DNA of 64,000 bases from Parelaphostrongylus tenuis (GCA_019055375.1 JAHQIW010001356.1:159064-223063); one strand, 5' to 3'; shown: positions 1-12,275, counted from the stretch's first letter. Notes: generated by a model not told the origin, from the letters alone. Translations and numbers: made by a program.

Positions 1-515
1 TATATTTACATAGCACATCAATGATAGATTGGCTCTGTATTATGGTATTGTGACGGTTTCGCCTTAGAGCCACGAGAGATTGAACGGATACGCAATTCAC
101 TCAATAGATACTTTTCCATTTTTAGCAGAAAGAAGGTAAGGGGTTTTTGGATGCCATTATAGAAAGCCTCAAAGTGGCATCCCATTGTGCCTTGCTTGCC
201 TTTGTAGATTAGGCAAAAACACATGCCCGCTTATGTGAAACAATACTATATTCCTTGCCGCACTACAGAGAAATATTCTTTCTAAAAAAAAAAAAAAAAC
301 ACAGCGCTGGAAACATTGAATTTCATCAATGGCAGCCCTTCCACATGATTTTTTAAACATTCTAGTAGTCATCTGAACACTAATATCTGTGTGTACGACA
401 TGCATAAAAAAATTTTTATTCACAGACAGAATGCAGTCACAGCGGATAGAACAGCTATAATGTCGTTTAACGCAAGGGCGAAATCCAACGTAACTATGAA
501 TATTATAACGGAAAG

Positions 516-1957
516 TTAGAACACTGATGTGTGGAATACCGATGGAATGCAGTAATCATCAACTTCAGTTAAAACATCACTTTGAGCTATCGATACTGAT
601 GTGATCTCAAGAAATGGTTGATGGTACTGCGCGGTTTCCAAATCGACATCGTCATCCCTTTTCGCTCAGTTTTAGCTGTTTCGATAGCACGTTGGTATTT
701 GCGTCCCGCTGCCTTCTTTACTCATTGTTTACTGCACTTTGAGTTTTTGAGAGTGACTCGAATTCAGATGTTGACTGGCAAAGCTGTGTGGATTTCTCAG
801 AAACTTCATCAATCTTATTCAATACAATTCTATCCGCTTTGGTAGCATTATGGGATATCCTTTTTGATGCCTTCCTTGACTTATCAACTCTCATACTTTG
901 AGTCTTTGAGAGTGACTCAAATGCGGACTGTGTGGCTTCCACACCTATATCACCGCTTTTTTTCGGCTCCATCATTATCGTTTCGTCAGTACATTGTGTT
1001 TTCTGCTCTTCTACCCTCTTTGCATTATTCATTTCATCTGCAACGACGTCTTCTGGCCCGAAGTTCTCATACGTGGTATTTCCGTCCCCTAAAAAATATC
1101 ACAGATTATTATGCGACAGAAGATATGAGTTCCATAATTCACGCACTATTTTTCTCTACTTCTTGTAATATTGCCAGATCAGCTTTTCGCGTTTCACTCA
1201 ATGTTTCGTCGGAGTCACGCTTGTCATCTTCTGTAATTGTGTAGTTTCAAATAAACAACATTTTATCCTATTTTGGTGCCGTTTTATTTCAGCTTTGTTC
1301 AACTGCTAAGTGTTACGAAATGTAGACTATAAGCAGTAGACTTCTGAAAAGAGGTAATTTCCAACAAGACTTAACTCTTTGAAGCCGTATTGCCCTCTTG
1401 AACGTTCAATAATAGGAATGAGACAAGTGTTAATTTTTCTGGCGTTACCTATCGTTCACTTGATTATGATGAGAGCGTCTAGATAGAAAGAAGGCAAGCA
1501 AGAACAGCTAACACATAAAGCAGCTACATAGTTTCTAGCAAGTGCGAGCAATAAATAGGCTAATTGATTTACGGTTTTCCTAATTACCAATATAAAATTC
1601 ACAGTGCCAGATGTTTTTTATAATCGAAATGATGAACGTAAGCAGTTTATAAACAGAGGAGACTCTGCTCTGCCCTTAGTTACTAATGAAGAATTATTGA
1701 ACCAGTAAGGCACACTAGCGCATTAGCTGTTATCTATTCAGAAATCTGGTCAAATACTGTCAAAAAAAAACAGAAGAACTAGGTCAGGTATCGCTAGCCT
1801 CAACTTTGATACAGGGCATCCAAATATAAGGATGCGACTTGGAGTTACATTGATGAATCTAAATTATTTTTTCAATGTGCTCACTCTTTACTTCTTCCTT
1901 AATGCTCGGCGTTTGCTTTCTTTTAATTTGAGCGTCATCATTAGGAAGACTATCGGT
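516..1957 (-). CDS. Unidentified spliced gene, 3' portion, copy A
   Basis: Minus-strand exons are 1,957-1,885, 1,230-1,147, 1,088-738 and 664-516 (73, 84, 351 and 149 nt). Acceptors end CTTTCAG, TTACAG, TTTTTAG and ACTGAG; donors are GTGAGC, GTGCGT and GTGCAG. Intron phases match throughout and the frame stays open to TAA. The product (218 residues of the visible part) is hydrophilic. It starts with a Lys/Glu stretch holding an I-K-E-E motif of the SUMO-acceptor type, continues with an acidic Ser/Thr-rich region with the repeated motif FESLSKTQ, and ends with an acidic tail finishing SVF. There is no recognisable domain. Copies B (14,275-15,719) and C (62,391-63,834) have identical exon lengths. 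An AATAAA lies about 95 bases past the stop. The 5' exons are not identified. If the last intron is retained, exon 3 simply ends at a TAA 20 bases later. Confidence 0.62.
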
Positions 1958-2903
1958 CTGAAAGTTTGTAGGGATATGTGATTAGTCAAGCAATGTCGGA
2001 TAATCATAAAATGTTTGGTAATGAATCTTTTTGAACGTTCCTTTATAATTCCACTAGAGTCTCAACACATTCGTAACGACTTAAGTGTCATGCGATGAGG
2101 AAATTATGAGGCAATTCTTCAGTTCAACAAAGCCGACGTAGTATCAGGCTTTATTAGCTATCTGTTGAATCATCGAGTTCCACGATCCTAGATCTGTAAA
2201 AGCAGCGCCCTTTTGTACGCTACTTCAAAACTTTTTTTTTTTGTCAAGTGCACATCATAAATTTCTATTCTGTTCTACGTCCTGAACACGTGAATAAACA
2301 AACATGGTGCTATTCGCCAATGTATCGCTCATGGTTATAACTTCCATCATTTCCTGGTAGCTCAAAGCTCTACTTATATCGTTAAATTATTGGAATTTAC
2401 ACAAACTAACTTTTTCAATTTTACAAAGGCACAGCATAGAAACCAAACATGTTATCAGTTGATGACAGCTTTTGCAAAATTCCGAACTTAGCAATAATGC
2501 AGTGAATTCCTGTGTAATCAACTGACCAGTGAGCACATGATGAACATTAGAGGTGTCGTCAAAAATTACTGCACGTAAAAGTGGACGTCAAGTGAAAACG
2601 CGGAAAACTTTCAAGAGGAGATTGAATTCAGAGCACAAAATTACGATGAGTCGTACTACTTTCATGTCAAACTGAGAACGAAACGACACCGTCAACGAAA
2701 TCTGCACAAAATGTAATATTTATTAAAAATCTTATTGTAAAAGGCAAGAAATTCGATTTACGGGCATAACCGTGTGAAAAGTGACATGGTAGTTTCGGAA
2801 TTGGATCCATGAATCAACGAGAATTCCTTATTTATCGGCTCTTTAAGCGGTGCTATGATGTCATAATTATATATCCGCAAAGATAGAGTGGTAATGCAAC
2901 TTT
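1958..2903. other. Non-coding part of arm A
   Basis: Repeat DNA shared with 13,327-14,274 and 61,441-62,390. An 83-residue frame is open in the third copy (61,709-61,960, with two Cys pairs), but the same frame carries a stop in arm B. I do not call it a gene. Nothing else supported here. Confidence 0.5.
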
Positions 2904-2983
2904 TGATCCCATAGGGGACTTGAACTCGCACTCTACTCCCTTCCGGAGAAACTGACCAGATGCGCTACCGAGGCTCCTGTTCT
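2904..2983 (-). repeat. tRNA-derived (SINE-like) sequence, copy A
   Basis: Reading the minus strand, an A-box-like run GGTAGCGCATCTGG is followed about 35 bases later by a B-box-like GAGTTCAAGTCC, the arrangement of a tRNA internal promoter. The T-arm and acceptor stem do not pair fully, so this is a tRNA pseudogene or SINE head rather than a working tRNA gene. Identical units lie at 13,252-13,326 and 61,368-61,440. Confidence 0.6.
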
Positions 2984-3660
2984 GCTAGCACTCCATCGGT
3001 GATGCAGAAAATCGATTTGTCAGCAATGGTTCGTCACTTAGTAAGCACAAATCGGCGATGAACCCAGTCACGCTAACAGATATTGGATACATGTTGACAG
3101 GAAGAATTGCTTACTTAGCAGCTCTTTAAGCGACGGTGTGAACACACTCAGTGTAGTTTCAGGATAGTTAGCGCTCGCTATCACACACCGGATCGCGAGG
3201 CTTTGCTGAACCATCTTCAAGAAATCGAATGTGAATTAGCCGACTTCAGCACGTGACAGGAAGTATGGAATTGTTTTTAACGTTCCAGCTAGGCGTAATG
3301 CGAGTGACATCACGGACCCCGTCCTAGTAATTACTTTCTTATCCAACTCGTTGCAAGCACAAAAGATGTTATGATGGCATTTCAGCACAGAATAATGTAA
3401 TAGCTTTGGTTAATCACTGGAAGCACTTGTCCGCCTTTTCGATCACATAATAGGCCTTGGTGATTGTAGAGACTACTTTTACAAATCACGTAATGGAAAA
3501 CCTCAATCGATTTTGTACTGCTTATTTTCAAGGGAATCTTAGTTCTATGCTAGGAGTGTTATCGTTTAGGAGTTGAGGGCGTCAGAGTCGACTAGTGATC
3601 GTCAGATTGATTATCGCACCAAACTCACGCGTCCACTTGTTCAAACCACCTACTTCAATG

Positions 3661-3777
3661 CTAAATGGCCTCCATTACGACAATGTTACTCAAGTGTTCA
3701 GAAAACAGAAGTTTCACCCTTCGATCAGTTTCATTTGTCCTTCTAATTTCTATGGCTGCCACCTGCATCCTCTTCAT
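3661..3777 (-). CDS. Conserved-length 38-codon small ORF, copy A (weak)
   Basis: A short frame MKRMQVAAIEIRR... ends in VVMEAI and a TAG. It is 117 nt long in all three repeat copies (also 12,453-12,569 and 60,254-60,370). A CTACTAG acceptor-like site precedes the ATG. The copies differ by mainly replacement changes (about 7 against 1 silent between B and C), so length conservation is the only argument for coding. It may be a terminal exon, a remnant, or chance. Confidence 0.25.
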   Translation of the reverse strand: MKRMQVAAIEIRRTNETDRRVKLLFSEHLSNIVVMEAI

Positions 3778-4135
3778 GCTAGAAGGATAGAAATAAATTA
3801 CGAAACTCAGTTTGTTAAGTTGTTATTGCACTGAAGAAAAATTAGCACAGCACCGTGGAAATCCAGTTGGACGACTTCCTATAATCTTCGACATTGATAC
3901 TTAGTATATGTAAGTCGTAAAGATTTATCTTGACTGATTAGCACGAGGTTGATAATACCTGTAGTAGTAGCAGTAACAGCAGTAGCAGTTCGACGGCTGT
4001 CGTTTCGGTGACTCTCTCTCTCTCTTTCTTAAAAACCAAACACACATTTTACTGCAGTGATTACTGCATTGATTGCTATTGCTATTATTGGTGTTATTAC
4101 TACTACTGCCAGTCTGGCGTCAACTGATTGAGCGT

Positions 4136-4450
4136 TCAATATTCCTGACATTTATTTGAGCTGATCTCAACATGATCTGTTGGATAGAAATTTGAGTTCA
4201 CATGGTGTGCGATATGATCTGACGACACAAATAAACATCTTCCAAACCCTGTCCAGTTCATGCTGAATGTTGCGATGATCTTGTAACAATATCTCCCCGA
4301 CCATATCAAGGACATCTTGACGGTGCTTTTTTGTAGACGACTCAAGCGCGAATGGTCCTCCAGACTGTTCTCTCCAGCTTCAAGCTTCTCGGAAGACTAT
4401 ATAGCCGTCCTCTCGACAAAGTCTACCTTTCTCCTGTGTACTTATGATAG
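4136..4450 (-). mobile_element. Mariner-like transposase remnant in arm A
   Basis: On the minus strand the frame contains a degenerate version of the mariner N-terminal signature (N-S-L-E-D-H-S-R then a Gln-Lys pair), followed by a short tail. The same stretch lies at 11,780-12,100 in arm B, and a diverged relative is at 47,560-48,000 (minus). No complete transposase can be assembled. It is a fossil embedded in the larger repeat. Confidence 0.6.
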
Positions 4451-4905
4451 CTCGACAGATCCAGGGGACGCTCCGCATGCAGCACAACGTTAAAGAAGGA
4501 AGGCTAAACCAGCACGAAATAAGACGCAACGATATAAACGATATAAAAACAATGTCTCAACAGCTCAGCGACAGCGACAAAGCCACTGAAGCGTCACTAT
4601 ACATGATGTTTCGGTCGATTGCATTGAATCCAAGCAGACGACATGCCTTCTTGATCAACAGCTTCGTACACCAGTTTCAAATCAAAGACTCAGGTCGCTT
4701 GAATCTTCATGTCAAAAAAATCAGCAAATCATGTCAAGCCAACTAGCATTCACGATTCATAATCGGACCCTGTCAGGGCTTCCAAAGTATTTGAAGATCC
4801 TCCTTATGCAACTCAAAGAGGTGGATCTGAACACAATCAAAATCACGATCACCGAAAAAGAAATCATTACGACGATCGCTCAAGAAAACTCGCAGTAGCT
4901 AGATG
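4444..4905 (+). pseudogene. Broken coding remnant, Gln/Lys-rich (unknown)
   Basis: Two overlapping frames read together as one protein after a frameshift near 4,680: first ...KTMSQQLSDSDKATEAS..., then a Leu/Lys-rich part ...TLSGLPKYLKILLMQLKEVD... ending at a stop near 4,897. The inverted copy at 11,330-11,786 has the same break. A coiled-coil character is plausible. I considered a retroelement gag-type protein, but there is no zinc knuckle or adjacent polymerase. Function unknown; probably mobile-element derived. Confidence 0.35.
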
Positions 4906-5012
4906 CTGGAGCGATTGCTCTCAAAACCTATCAATAAAGCGCGAGGGAGACTCGCTTGAATTTACAAATTCCCATGACCACTCAGCGCCACCAAACGATG
5001 AGAAAGAGTATG

Positions 5013-7203
5013 ACAAACACTCAGTCCCAAAAGAAGAAGCAAATATAAGTCGATAGAATATGCAACAAGCTTTTCGATCAGCGTAAGCGTCTCCAAACAA
5101 TACATCGAGCGATCACTCGCGTCAGCAAACAGAAGCAATCGTGTATTCTTCGTCACTACGACTGAAATTGAGGATTCATTCGAACGAAGTCCTTTTGACC
5201 CAAAAATAGGCAGAAAAGTGGTATTACTATTAACAAAAATATGCACAGCTTCGATGATTATCTATCAGAATTTCCTAAGAAGAGCAGATCCATTTCCATA
5301 CAAAAATAGAAAGCTTCAAAAGCCACTCCCACGCTGGTTCGCCACAAAATTCACCATGTACAACTCGGTTACCTTTGCAGCTGCAGCACAAACGCCCTCA
5401 AAAGTTGCGTCTATTCAGCCTTGAATTGAATCACAGTCAAGTAAAATTAGAGTCGCATTCTCACGACAGAAAGTAAATTACCGTTATCACAATCTGCAAT
5501 GAGTATACCCTAATTTGGAATTGCATGTATCAACTTCGTCACTCCAATGGATCAACGCTGCATTAGCTCAACTTCGCCAAGTACTAGAACAGTGAATTTT
5601 TTTTTTTTTTTTGATTCCACGGGCATTTGGATCAAACCAAATCAAAAATAAAGCCGAAACCAGGATATTTTACCGGCCAAAAGAGATCGATAAAAGTGCT
5701 AAACATAAACAAAACGATGGCCATCGCATAAAATTCAGGCTCTCTGTACGTATTGCCACGCTATATCCTTCTTTAAATTCCACGCCATTTTTGGCTGGCG
5801 GCGACGGTTCGGGCGACTACTACGAGAAGCTGCCGGTGCGTGCTCCAATGCTAATGTGCTAGTTTTGTAATTAGACTTGTAGATTATTCGAGAATAAATA
5901 GGATTTCATTGTCAGAAATGGTCAAATACGATGAAACAGATTTCAATGAAATCCTTTTGAATGAAAACAGCGTAACTGCACTACTTGCAATCCACATTTC
6001 CAAAAAGAAAATTCAAGAAATAGCATTTAGCAGAAAGTTATTATAGAAACTTCTTAGCATTTTTATGGTGATTAATTGCACTTATCCACAAACAATCACA
6101 CTTATCATCACTATAAATTGGACTACAATGAGTGATTTGTCAAAAACGCTGCTACTTAATGCATGCGATCACACTACATCGATGATTTTCAAAATTGTTT
6201 TGCTTACTAAGGTACTTTAGCTCCCATTTTTCAGGTTTGTGCGCGATTTCATTCGAATTTTTAATCTATGATATGGTATGCGTAGAAGAGTTGATGGAAG
6301 TATACGTATGTATTGCGAAGGATTTGTGCAAGGAAGGTGCATTCGCTTTTTAGAAGAACTGCCAAGCAATGAATTTTTGCCACCGTTGCTTCAGCAGGCC
6401 AATCTTTGTCCACAATAAACGTACACAAATCTGTTCTTCTCAGATAACAGATGTCAGTACGATGACAAAGTGTTGATTGGTTCTCGTTCTGAGTTCGGAT
6501 AATAAGACAGTTCCTCTTTCACAACAAGACATCGTTGCCGTTGTGCAAAGAGATACATAATTGACGAGATCTGCAAAAGGAAGGGCAGTGGTTTGCCGAA
6601 AAAATTCATGCAAGAGAATCAGCGCATGGAGAATTGAGATCATGGAGAACCAAAAAAGCGTAATGCTGTCTAGTGGCCGAATAAGAAGTCAGAATAGCTT
6701 CAACAGTGCACGGCTCCGGCATTAGTTCAGAGACGGACGTTCCACAAGTTGTAAATAGTTACAACAAAAGCAAGGAGGCATTGGACCTGACCGACTAGTT
6801 GGCTGCGTACCCTCAATACTCTAGGAGGACATACAGATGGCGAGAGAATTTTGTTGCTTCTTTATTTTACAGTCTACCTGCCATAGTTTGTCATCGGTTG
6901 TTCACGTCGCCGCAAACATACATGGTCAACGCTTGACGAATCAAAGGCGACTATGCCTGGAAAGCCAAAAAAAGAATCTAAAGTGAACGTGTACGGCAGC
7001 TACTTAGAATTCGGCTTTGCTCCTTAGCCGACATTTTGTTGCGTTCTTGAAAGGCCATCAACCTTGCCGCGACGACGTAGCCATTGTACTGAGTGATGCC
7101 GAGTGTTCGCAATGGTTGAAAAAATTGCTTGGGCCATGAAAACTAGAAAAGTTGTCACAATGTGTAACCATTGTAAAAGTCTGCTTGTTTAAAACGCCTC
7201 TGT
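5013..7203. repeat. 2.2 kb present in arm A only
   Basis: Arm B passes directly from the equivalent of 5,012 to that of 7,204 (at 11,215-11,218), so this block is either an insertion in A or a deletion in B. It contains weak coding-like frames (5,218-5,424; 5,611-5,862), a poly-T run at 5,599-5,612, and near its right end a second copy of flanking sequence (6,868-6,990 repeats 7,244-7,367). I see no terminal inverted repeats or transposase in it. Confidence 0.7.
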
Positions 7204-7367
7204 ACATTTTTCATCAGAAATGCACTTCCACCAAAGTCGGTTTGTTTTACAGTCTACCTGTAATAGTTTGTCATCGGTTGTTCACGACGCCGCAAATATT
7301 TACATGGTCAACGCTTGACGAATCAAATGCGACTATCCCTGGAAAACCAAAAAAGATTTTAAACTGA
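6868..7367 (+). repeat. Direct duplication pair of about 120 bp
   Basis: 6,868-6,990 and 7,244-7,367 share a long similar run beginning TTTTACAGTCTACCTG and ending near a CTGGAAA..CCAAAAAA motif, with about 10% visible differences. Arm B keeps only the right copy (11,040-11,170). The pair brackets the right end of the arm-A-specific block, consistent with an unequal exchange or an insertion that carried a flank copy. Confidence 0.7.
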
Positions 7368-8645
7368 TCGTGTGAAAAAAAACTAGAATGACAAGGTGTA
7401 ACCGTTGTGCAAAGTGCGTTTGCTCATAATGCCTTTTATACTTTTCATTAAAAATGTACTTCCAAACGGGTCTTATAATCAACGTAGAAGGAGCGGTGTC
7501 AAAACGGGCTTGGTAGTGCAATAGTTCAGCACGCACATCCAAACAGAGTGGAATGTGGATTTGAATCCCATCTGACGTAAATACTTTTGCACATCATTCT
7601 TAATATTTGGGTGTATTATAAGATCTTACCACTGATAAAGGCGGCCCTTAGTGCAACACTGTATGTTCTTCGTCGTCGCCTTCTCATAGCATAGGGGAGT
7701 GAGAGCCTTATTAACAGTCTTGGCTCAAATAATAATTACGAGATAAATATATATACCTCTGTGGACGATGATGATCCTCAACTGGGCGTCTTATTCCAGT
7801 GGTTACAAAGATGGTGAGTGCCTCAGTACAAATTCGGATCAACTGAGTTCTCATAGAAACATTATCATTAATAAATGAAAAATGTCACTCATAAGATTTT
7901 ATAAGTAATTTTAGCAAGATCAAAGCTAATGCTTCCCAAAGTCTAGCCTTTCTTTATCTTTGTAATAAGGAGTTTTTAGCAGTTTCTGATTATTTTCTCT
8001 TAATCTCTTAATGTTATTCTAGTCAATGGATGGCTTGAAAAATTTTGATTGTGATAGTGAGTTCGTTGTGTGAGAAGATTTCCGTAGTACGTTCCACTCA
8101 CAAATAAAAGATAACTTTTGCGATGACAGTTCACATTTCCTACTTCACCAAGGATTTTCCAGGATTATATGAAAACATTTCGGTTTTAAGGAAATTTTTT
8201 GTTGAATAATCTGGGTATCCATTGAAAGAACTTCTGTAAAGGCTTTTTTTCAAAGTGACTCACAGCTGTCTTGAAAATTTTTCTTTCGAAACAATTACTT
8301 TTGTATTCAACCTTACTTCAAGGAATGCGCTCGTGAACCCTTGTTTTTTCTAGGAAGACCTATTCCACTATATTATTGGTAGTCGTTCGGTGTTTTAAAA
8401 GTAGAAATTCTAAGACTGAGGCTGGCTTTTGGGAAGGACGTCTTCTGCTTGCTAGCGAAAAAAAAAAGATTTTGTTTTACTTTCGCCGCGATCGACTCGT
8501 TGTTTCAATTTACAGCGGATTTCCCGAGAAGTATGTGTTAGATTTTCGATCTAAGAAAGCCTCATTGCTACGAAAATTCAAGGAAATTGTTAGAAGAGGG
8601 GCTTATACGTAGCATAAGTGCAAAGAACTCCCAAATGTCTTTGAA
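7368..8645. other. Inner part of arm A
   Basis: Repeat sequence matching 9,764-11,040 in inverse. Open frames at 7,333-7,542 and 8,376-8,612 have equally long inverse partners but no recognisable motif, and the two arms differ within them by frame-changing indels. No gene supported. Confidence 0.5.
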
Positions 8646-8789
8646 ATGGCTACTCTCCAGCATGAAAGCTACATTCTTGAGAAAACGCATCTCCAATTCT
8701 TTCGAAATATAATACTGATAATGCAGCATTTTATATGTATATTGATCAACTTCAACACCCTGTATCGATAACATCAAGCAAAAACAATC

Positions 8790-9755
8790 TGTAAGAGGTT
8801 TGTATCGTTTTGGTTTTTAAGATAATTTTATCAATGATTGCACGAGTTTGATATCGTTCATTTGTACATTTTCTCACGAACATTTTGGTATACAATCTAC
8901 CTGTACTTGTTTCAAGATAGAGGTGTTTTGGGAGCGAATTCGCTTGCTGTTCATGCACGAATGGCGTGGAGGAAAAAGGCTAGTAAAGCGGCGCGCAAGA
9001 ATGATGGAATTTGGAGCGATGATACGGTTACAGAAAAGGCGGCTAGGAAGTGGTTTGCGAATTTCAAAGGCGGAGTGAATAGTCTGGAGGATCAGTCACG
9101 CTCGGGCCGTCCACAGAAAGTTGAATGACATCTCTCCTTGAGATGGTCGAAGAGAATCCTCCAATGACATGCCGGATGCTAGCTGAAGAGTTCAATTGTT
9201 GTTTCAAGACCGTCGCCTCCATTCTGATCTTTTACACGAGAACTAGCAGAAGTTGTCGAGGTCAATGGCGAATGCTTTGATAGTTAGTTGTGCGGTTCAT
9301 TTCGGTCATAAGGGAACAAATGAATATTCGACTTCATTCGCTGTACAAAAGTTTCTTATAGGAGTGTTAATAATAGTTTGAAGGATTGAATCTCCAGCTA
9401 GACAGTCTAATATATAAGTTCCTTTTTGAAGACCTGGTTGTAGAGCGTGGTCAAGAAGCGATAAGGCTGTACTGGTCGAAATCTACTAAGTCATTTATCT
9501 TGACCGCTTGCATCTCATTTATGCAGCAACGAATAGCCCTGAGATTTAGCGCATAACAATTGTGATGAGGAATTAAGTGTCTAGGTAAGCTAGACACCAA
9601 CACGAGTTTTGAAAACATTCCAGCATCTCCGAATATTGGATGGGTAAAAGAGGTGGATGTAGACTTATGTGTTGAATGTGGTTACGACACGCTTGTGAAT
9701 GATGGTTCCATCTCGCGCACTGCGCTGACCTAGCTTTTCACTTCTATAGAGTTGG
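8790..9755 (+). mobile_element. Composite mobile unit in the inverted-repeat spacer
   Basis: The whole stretch recurs inverted at 33,250-34,235. It starts with the N-terminal half of a mariner transposase gene. Next, around 9,300-9,400, comes an end segment of the foldback MITE family seen at 34,505-34,985 and 36,712-36,905. It ends at about 9,690-9,755 with the head of a tRNA-type SINE. It is thus a nest of three element fragments that duplicated as one piece. Confidence 0.7.
8838..9245 (+). pseudogene. Mariner transposase, N-terminal fragment
   Basis: Two frames (breaking near 8,965) give IRLLFMHEW then KKASKAARK, WSDDTVTEKAARKWFANFK and NSLEDQSRSGRP. This is the paired helix-turn-helix region and linker that mariner transposases use to bind their terminal repeats. 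A third frame continues with EENPPMTCRMLAEEFNC, the second HTH. The catalytic DD34D domain is absent. It sits in the spacer between the giant repeat arms, and its inverse copy is at 33,840-34,193. Dead by frameshift and truncation. Confidence 0.8.
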
Positions 9756-11329
9756 TGAGATGTCAAAGACATTTGGGAGTTCTTTGCACTTATGCTACGT
9801 ATAAGCCCCTCTTCTAACAATTTCCTTGAATTTTCGTAGCAATGAGGCTTTCCTAGATCGAAATTCTAACACATACTTTTCAAGAAATCCGCTGTAAATT
9901 GAAACAACGAGTCGATCGCGGCGAAAGTAAAACAAAATCATTTTCCTTCGCTAGCAAGCAGAAGATGGCCTTCCCAAAAGCCAGCCTTAGTCTTAGAATT
10001 TCTACTTTTAAAACACCGAACGACTACTAATAATATAGTGGAATAGGTCTTCCTAGAAAAAAACAAGGGTTCACGTGCGCATTCCTTGAAGTGCGCTTGA
10101 ATACGAAAGTAATTGTTTCGAAAAAAAATTTTCAAGACAGCTGTGCGTTACTTCAAAAGAACCTTTACGAAAGTTCTTTCAATGGATACCCAGACTATTT
10201 AATAAAAAATTTCCTGGTAACCAAAATGTTTTTATTTAATTCTAAGAAATCCTCGGTGAAGTAGGAAATGTGAACTGCCATCGCAAAAATTATCTTTTAT
10301 TTGTTAGTGCAACGTACTACGGAAATTTTCTCACGCAACGGACTCAGTATCACAATGAAAATTTTTCAAGCTATCGAATGACCAAAATAACATTAAGAGA
10401 TTAAAAAAAATCAATAACGGCTTTAAAAAAAACTACTTATTGCAAAGATAAATAGACTTTGGGAAGCATTAGCGTTGATCTTGCTAAAATTACTTATAAA
10501 GTCTCATGAGTGACATTTTTCGTTTATTAATGATAATGTTTCTTTGGAAACTCAATTAATCCGAACTTGTATTTTTTGAGGCACGCATCGTCTTTGTAAC
10601 CGCTGGAATAAAGTGCCCAGTTGAGGATCATCATCGTCCACAGAAGTATATATATTTATATCATAATTATTATTTGAGCCAAGATGTCGTGTGGTCTGTT
10701 TATGAGGCGCTCACTCTGCTACGCTATGAAAAGGCGACGACGAAGAACATACAGTGTTGCACTAAGGGCCTCCTTTATCAGCGGTAAGATCTTATAATAC
10801 ACCCAAAGATTAAGAATGATGTACAAAAGTATTTACGTCAGATGGGATTCAAATCCACAATCCACTCTGTTTGGATGTGCGTGCTGAACTATTGCACTAC
10901 CAAGCCCGTTTTGACACCGCTCCTTCTACGATGATTATAAGACCCGTTTGGAAGTACATTTTTAATGAAAAGTATAAAAGACATTATGAACAAACGCACT
11001 TTGCACATCGGTTACACCTTGTCATTCTAGTTTTTTTTCACACGATCAGTTTAAAATCTTTTTTGGTTTTTCAGGCATAGTCGCATTTGATTCGTCAAGC
11101 GTTGACCATGTAAATATTTGCGGCGTCGTGAACAACCGATGACAAACTATTACAGGTAGACTGTAAAACAAACTGACTTTTGTGGAAGTGCATTTTTGAT
11201 GAAAAATGTACAATTGTCATACTCTTTCTAATCGTTTGGTAGCGCTGAGTGGTCCTGGGAATTTGTAAATTCAAGCGAGTCTCCCTCGCGCTTTCTTGAT
11301 AGGTTTTGAGAGCAATCGCTCGGGCATCT

Positions 11330-11786
11330 AGCTACTGCGAGTTTTCTTGAGCGATCGTCGTGGTGATTTCTTTTTCGGTGATCGTGATTTTGATTGTGTT
11401 CAGATCCACCTCTTTGAGTTGCATAAGTAGGATCTCCAAATACTTTGGAAGCCCTGACAGGGTCCGATTACGAATCGTGAATGCTAGTTGGCTTGACATG
11501 ATTTGCTGATTTTTTTCACATGAAGATTCAAGCGACCTGAGTCTTTGATTTAAAACTGGTGTACGAAGCTGCTGATCAAGAAGGCATGTCGTCTGCTTGG
11601 ATTCAATGCAATCGACCGAAACATCATGTATAGTGACGCTTCAGTGGCTTTGTCGCTGTCGCTGAGCTGTTGAGACATTGTTTTTATATCGTTTATATCG
11701 TTGCGTCTTATTTCGTGCTGGTTTAGCCTTCCTTCTTTAACGTTGTGCTGTATGCGGAGCGTCCCCCGGATCTGTCGAGCTGTCAT
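11330..11786 (-). pseudogene. Broken Gln/Lys-rich coding remnant, copy B
   Basis: Inverse copy of 4,444-4,905 with the same frameshift position. It keeps the segment TLSGLPKYLEILLMQLKEVD and stops at the same place. The retained shared break means the sequence was already non-coding, or read in another way, before the arms duplicated. Confidence 0.35.
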
Positions 11787-12100
11787 AAGTACACAGAAGA
11801 AAGGTAGACTTTGTCGAGAGGACGGCTATATAGTCTTCCGAGAAGCTTGAAGCTGGAGAGAACAGTCTGGAGGACCATTCGCGCTTGAGTCGTCTACAAA
11901 AAAGCACCGTCAAGATGTCCTTGATATGGTCGGGGAGATATTGTTACAAGATCATCGCAACATTCAGCATGAACTGGACAGGGTTTGGAAGATGTTTATT
12001 TGTGTCGTCAGATCATATCGCACACCATGTGAACTCAAATTTCTATCCAACAGATCATGTTGAGATCAGCTCAAATAAATGTCAGGAATATTGAACGCTC
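11780..12100 (+). mobile_element. Mariner-like remnant in arm B
   Basis: Inverse copy of 4,136-4,450. It shows the degenerate NSLEDHSR signature followed by a Gln-Lys pair. The upstream 150 bases resemble the reverse complement of 47,820-48,000, so both derive from one mariner lineage. Confidence 0.6.
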
Positions 12101-12209
12101 AATCAGTTGACGCCAGACTGGCAGTAGTAGTAATAACACCAATAATAGCAATAGCAATCAATGCAGTAATCACTGCAGTAAAATGTGTGTTCGGTTTTTA
12201 AGAAAGAGA

Positions 12210-12275
12210 GAGAGAGAGTCACCGAAACGACAGCCGTCGAACTGCTACTGCTGTTACTGCTACTACTACAGGTAT
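12210..12275. repeat. AG and CTG/CTA microsatellite
   Basis: A short (AG)n run at about 12,207-12,220 is followed by CTGCTACTGCTGTTACTG-type trinucleotides. The inverse pair lies at 3,960-4,028. Simple repeat, no other content. Confidence 0.8.

Larger units (their letters stand above)
1..8645 (-). repeat. Arm A of a giant inverted repeat
   Basis: This arm is the reverse complement of 9,764-16,231. Landmarks pair off in order: 516-664 with 15,571-15,719, 2,904-2,983 with 13,252-13,326, 4,136-4,345 with 11,885-12,094, and 8,628-8,645 with 9,764-9,781. The two arms are near-identical by eye, with scattered substitutions and small indels. Arm A has about 2.2 kb (5,013-7,203) that arm B lacks. 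The arm contains one copy of a spliced gene, a tRNA-like SINE remnant, mariner-derived sequence and short GTA/CT microsatellites near 3,960-4,030. It reaches the left window edge, so its outer boundary is not seen. The pairing is seen directly; whether it arose by inverted segmental duplication or by mobile-element activity is inference. Confidence 0.92.

Noticed and set aside
2904..2983. Functional tRNA gene
   Set aside because: A- and B-box-like motifs are present, but acceptor, D and T stems do not close; it recurs as part of a repeat.
4444..4905. Retroviral-type gag protein
   Set aside because: Coiled-coil-like composition only; no zinc knuckle, protease or polymerase follows.
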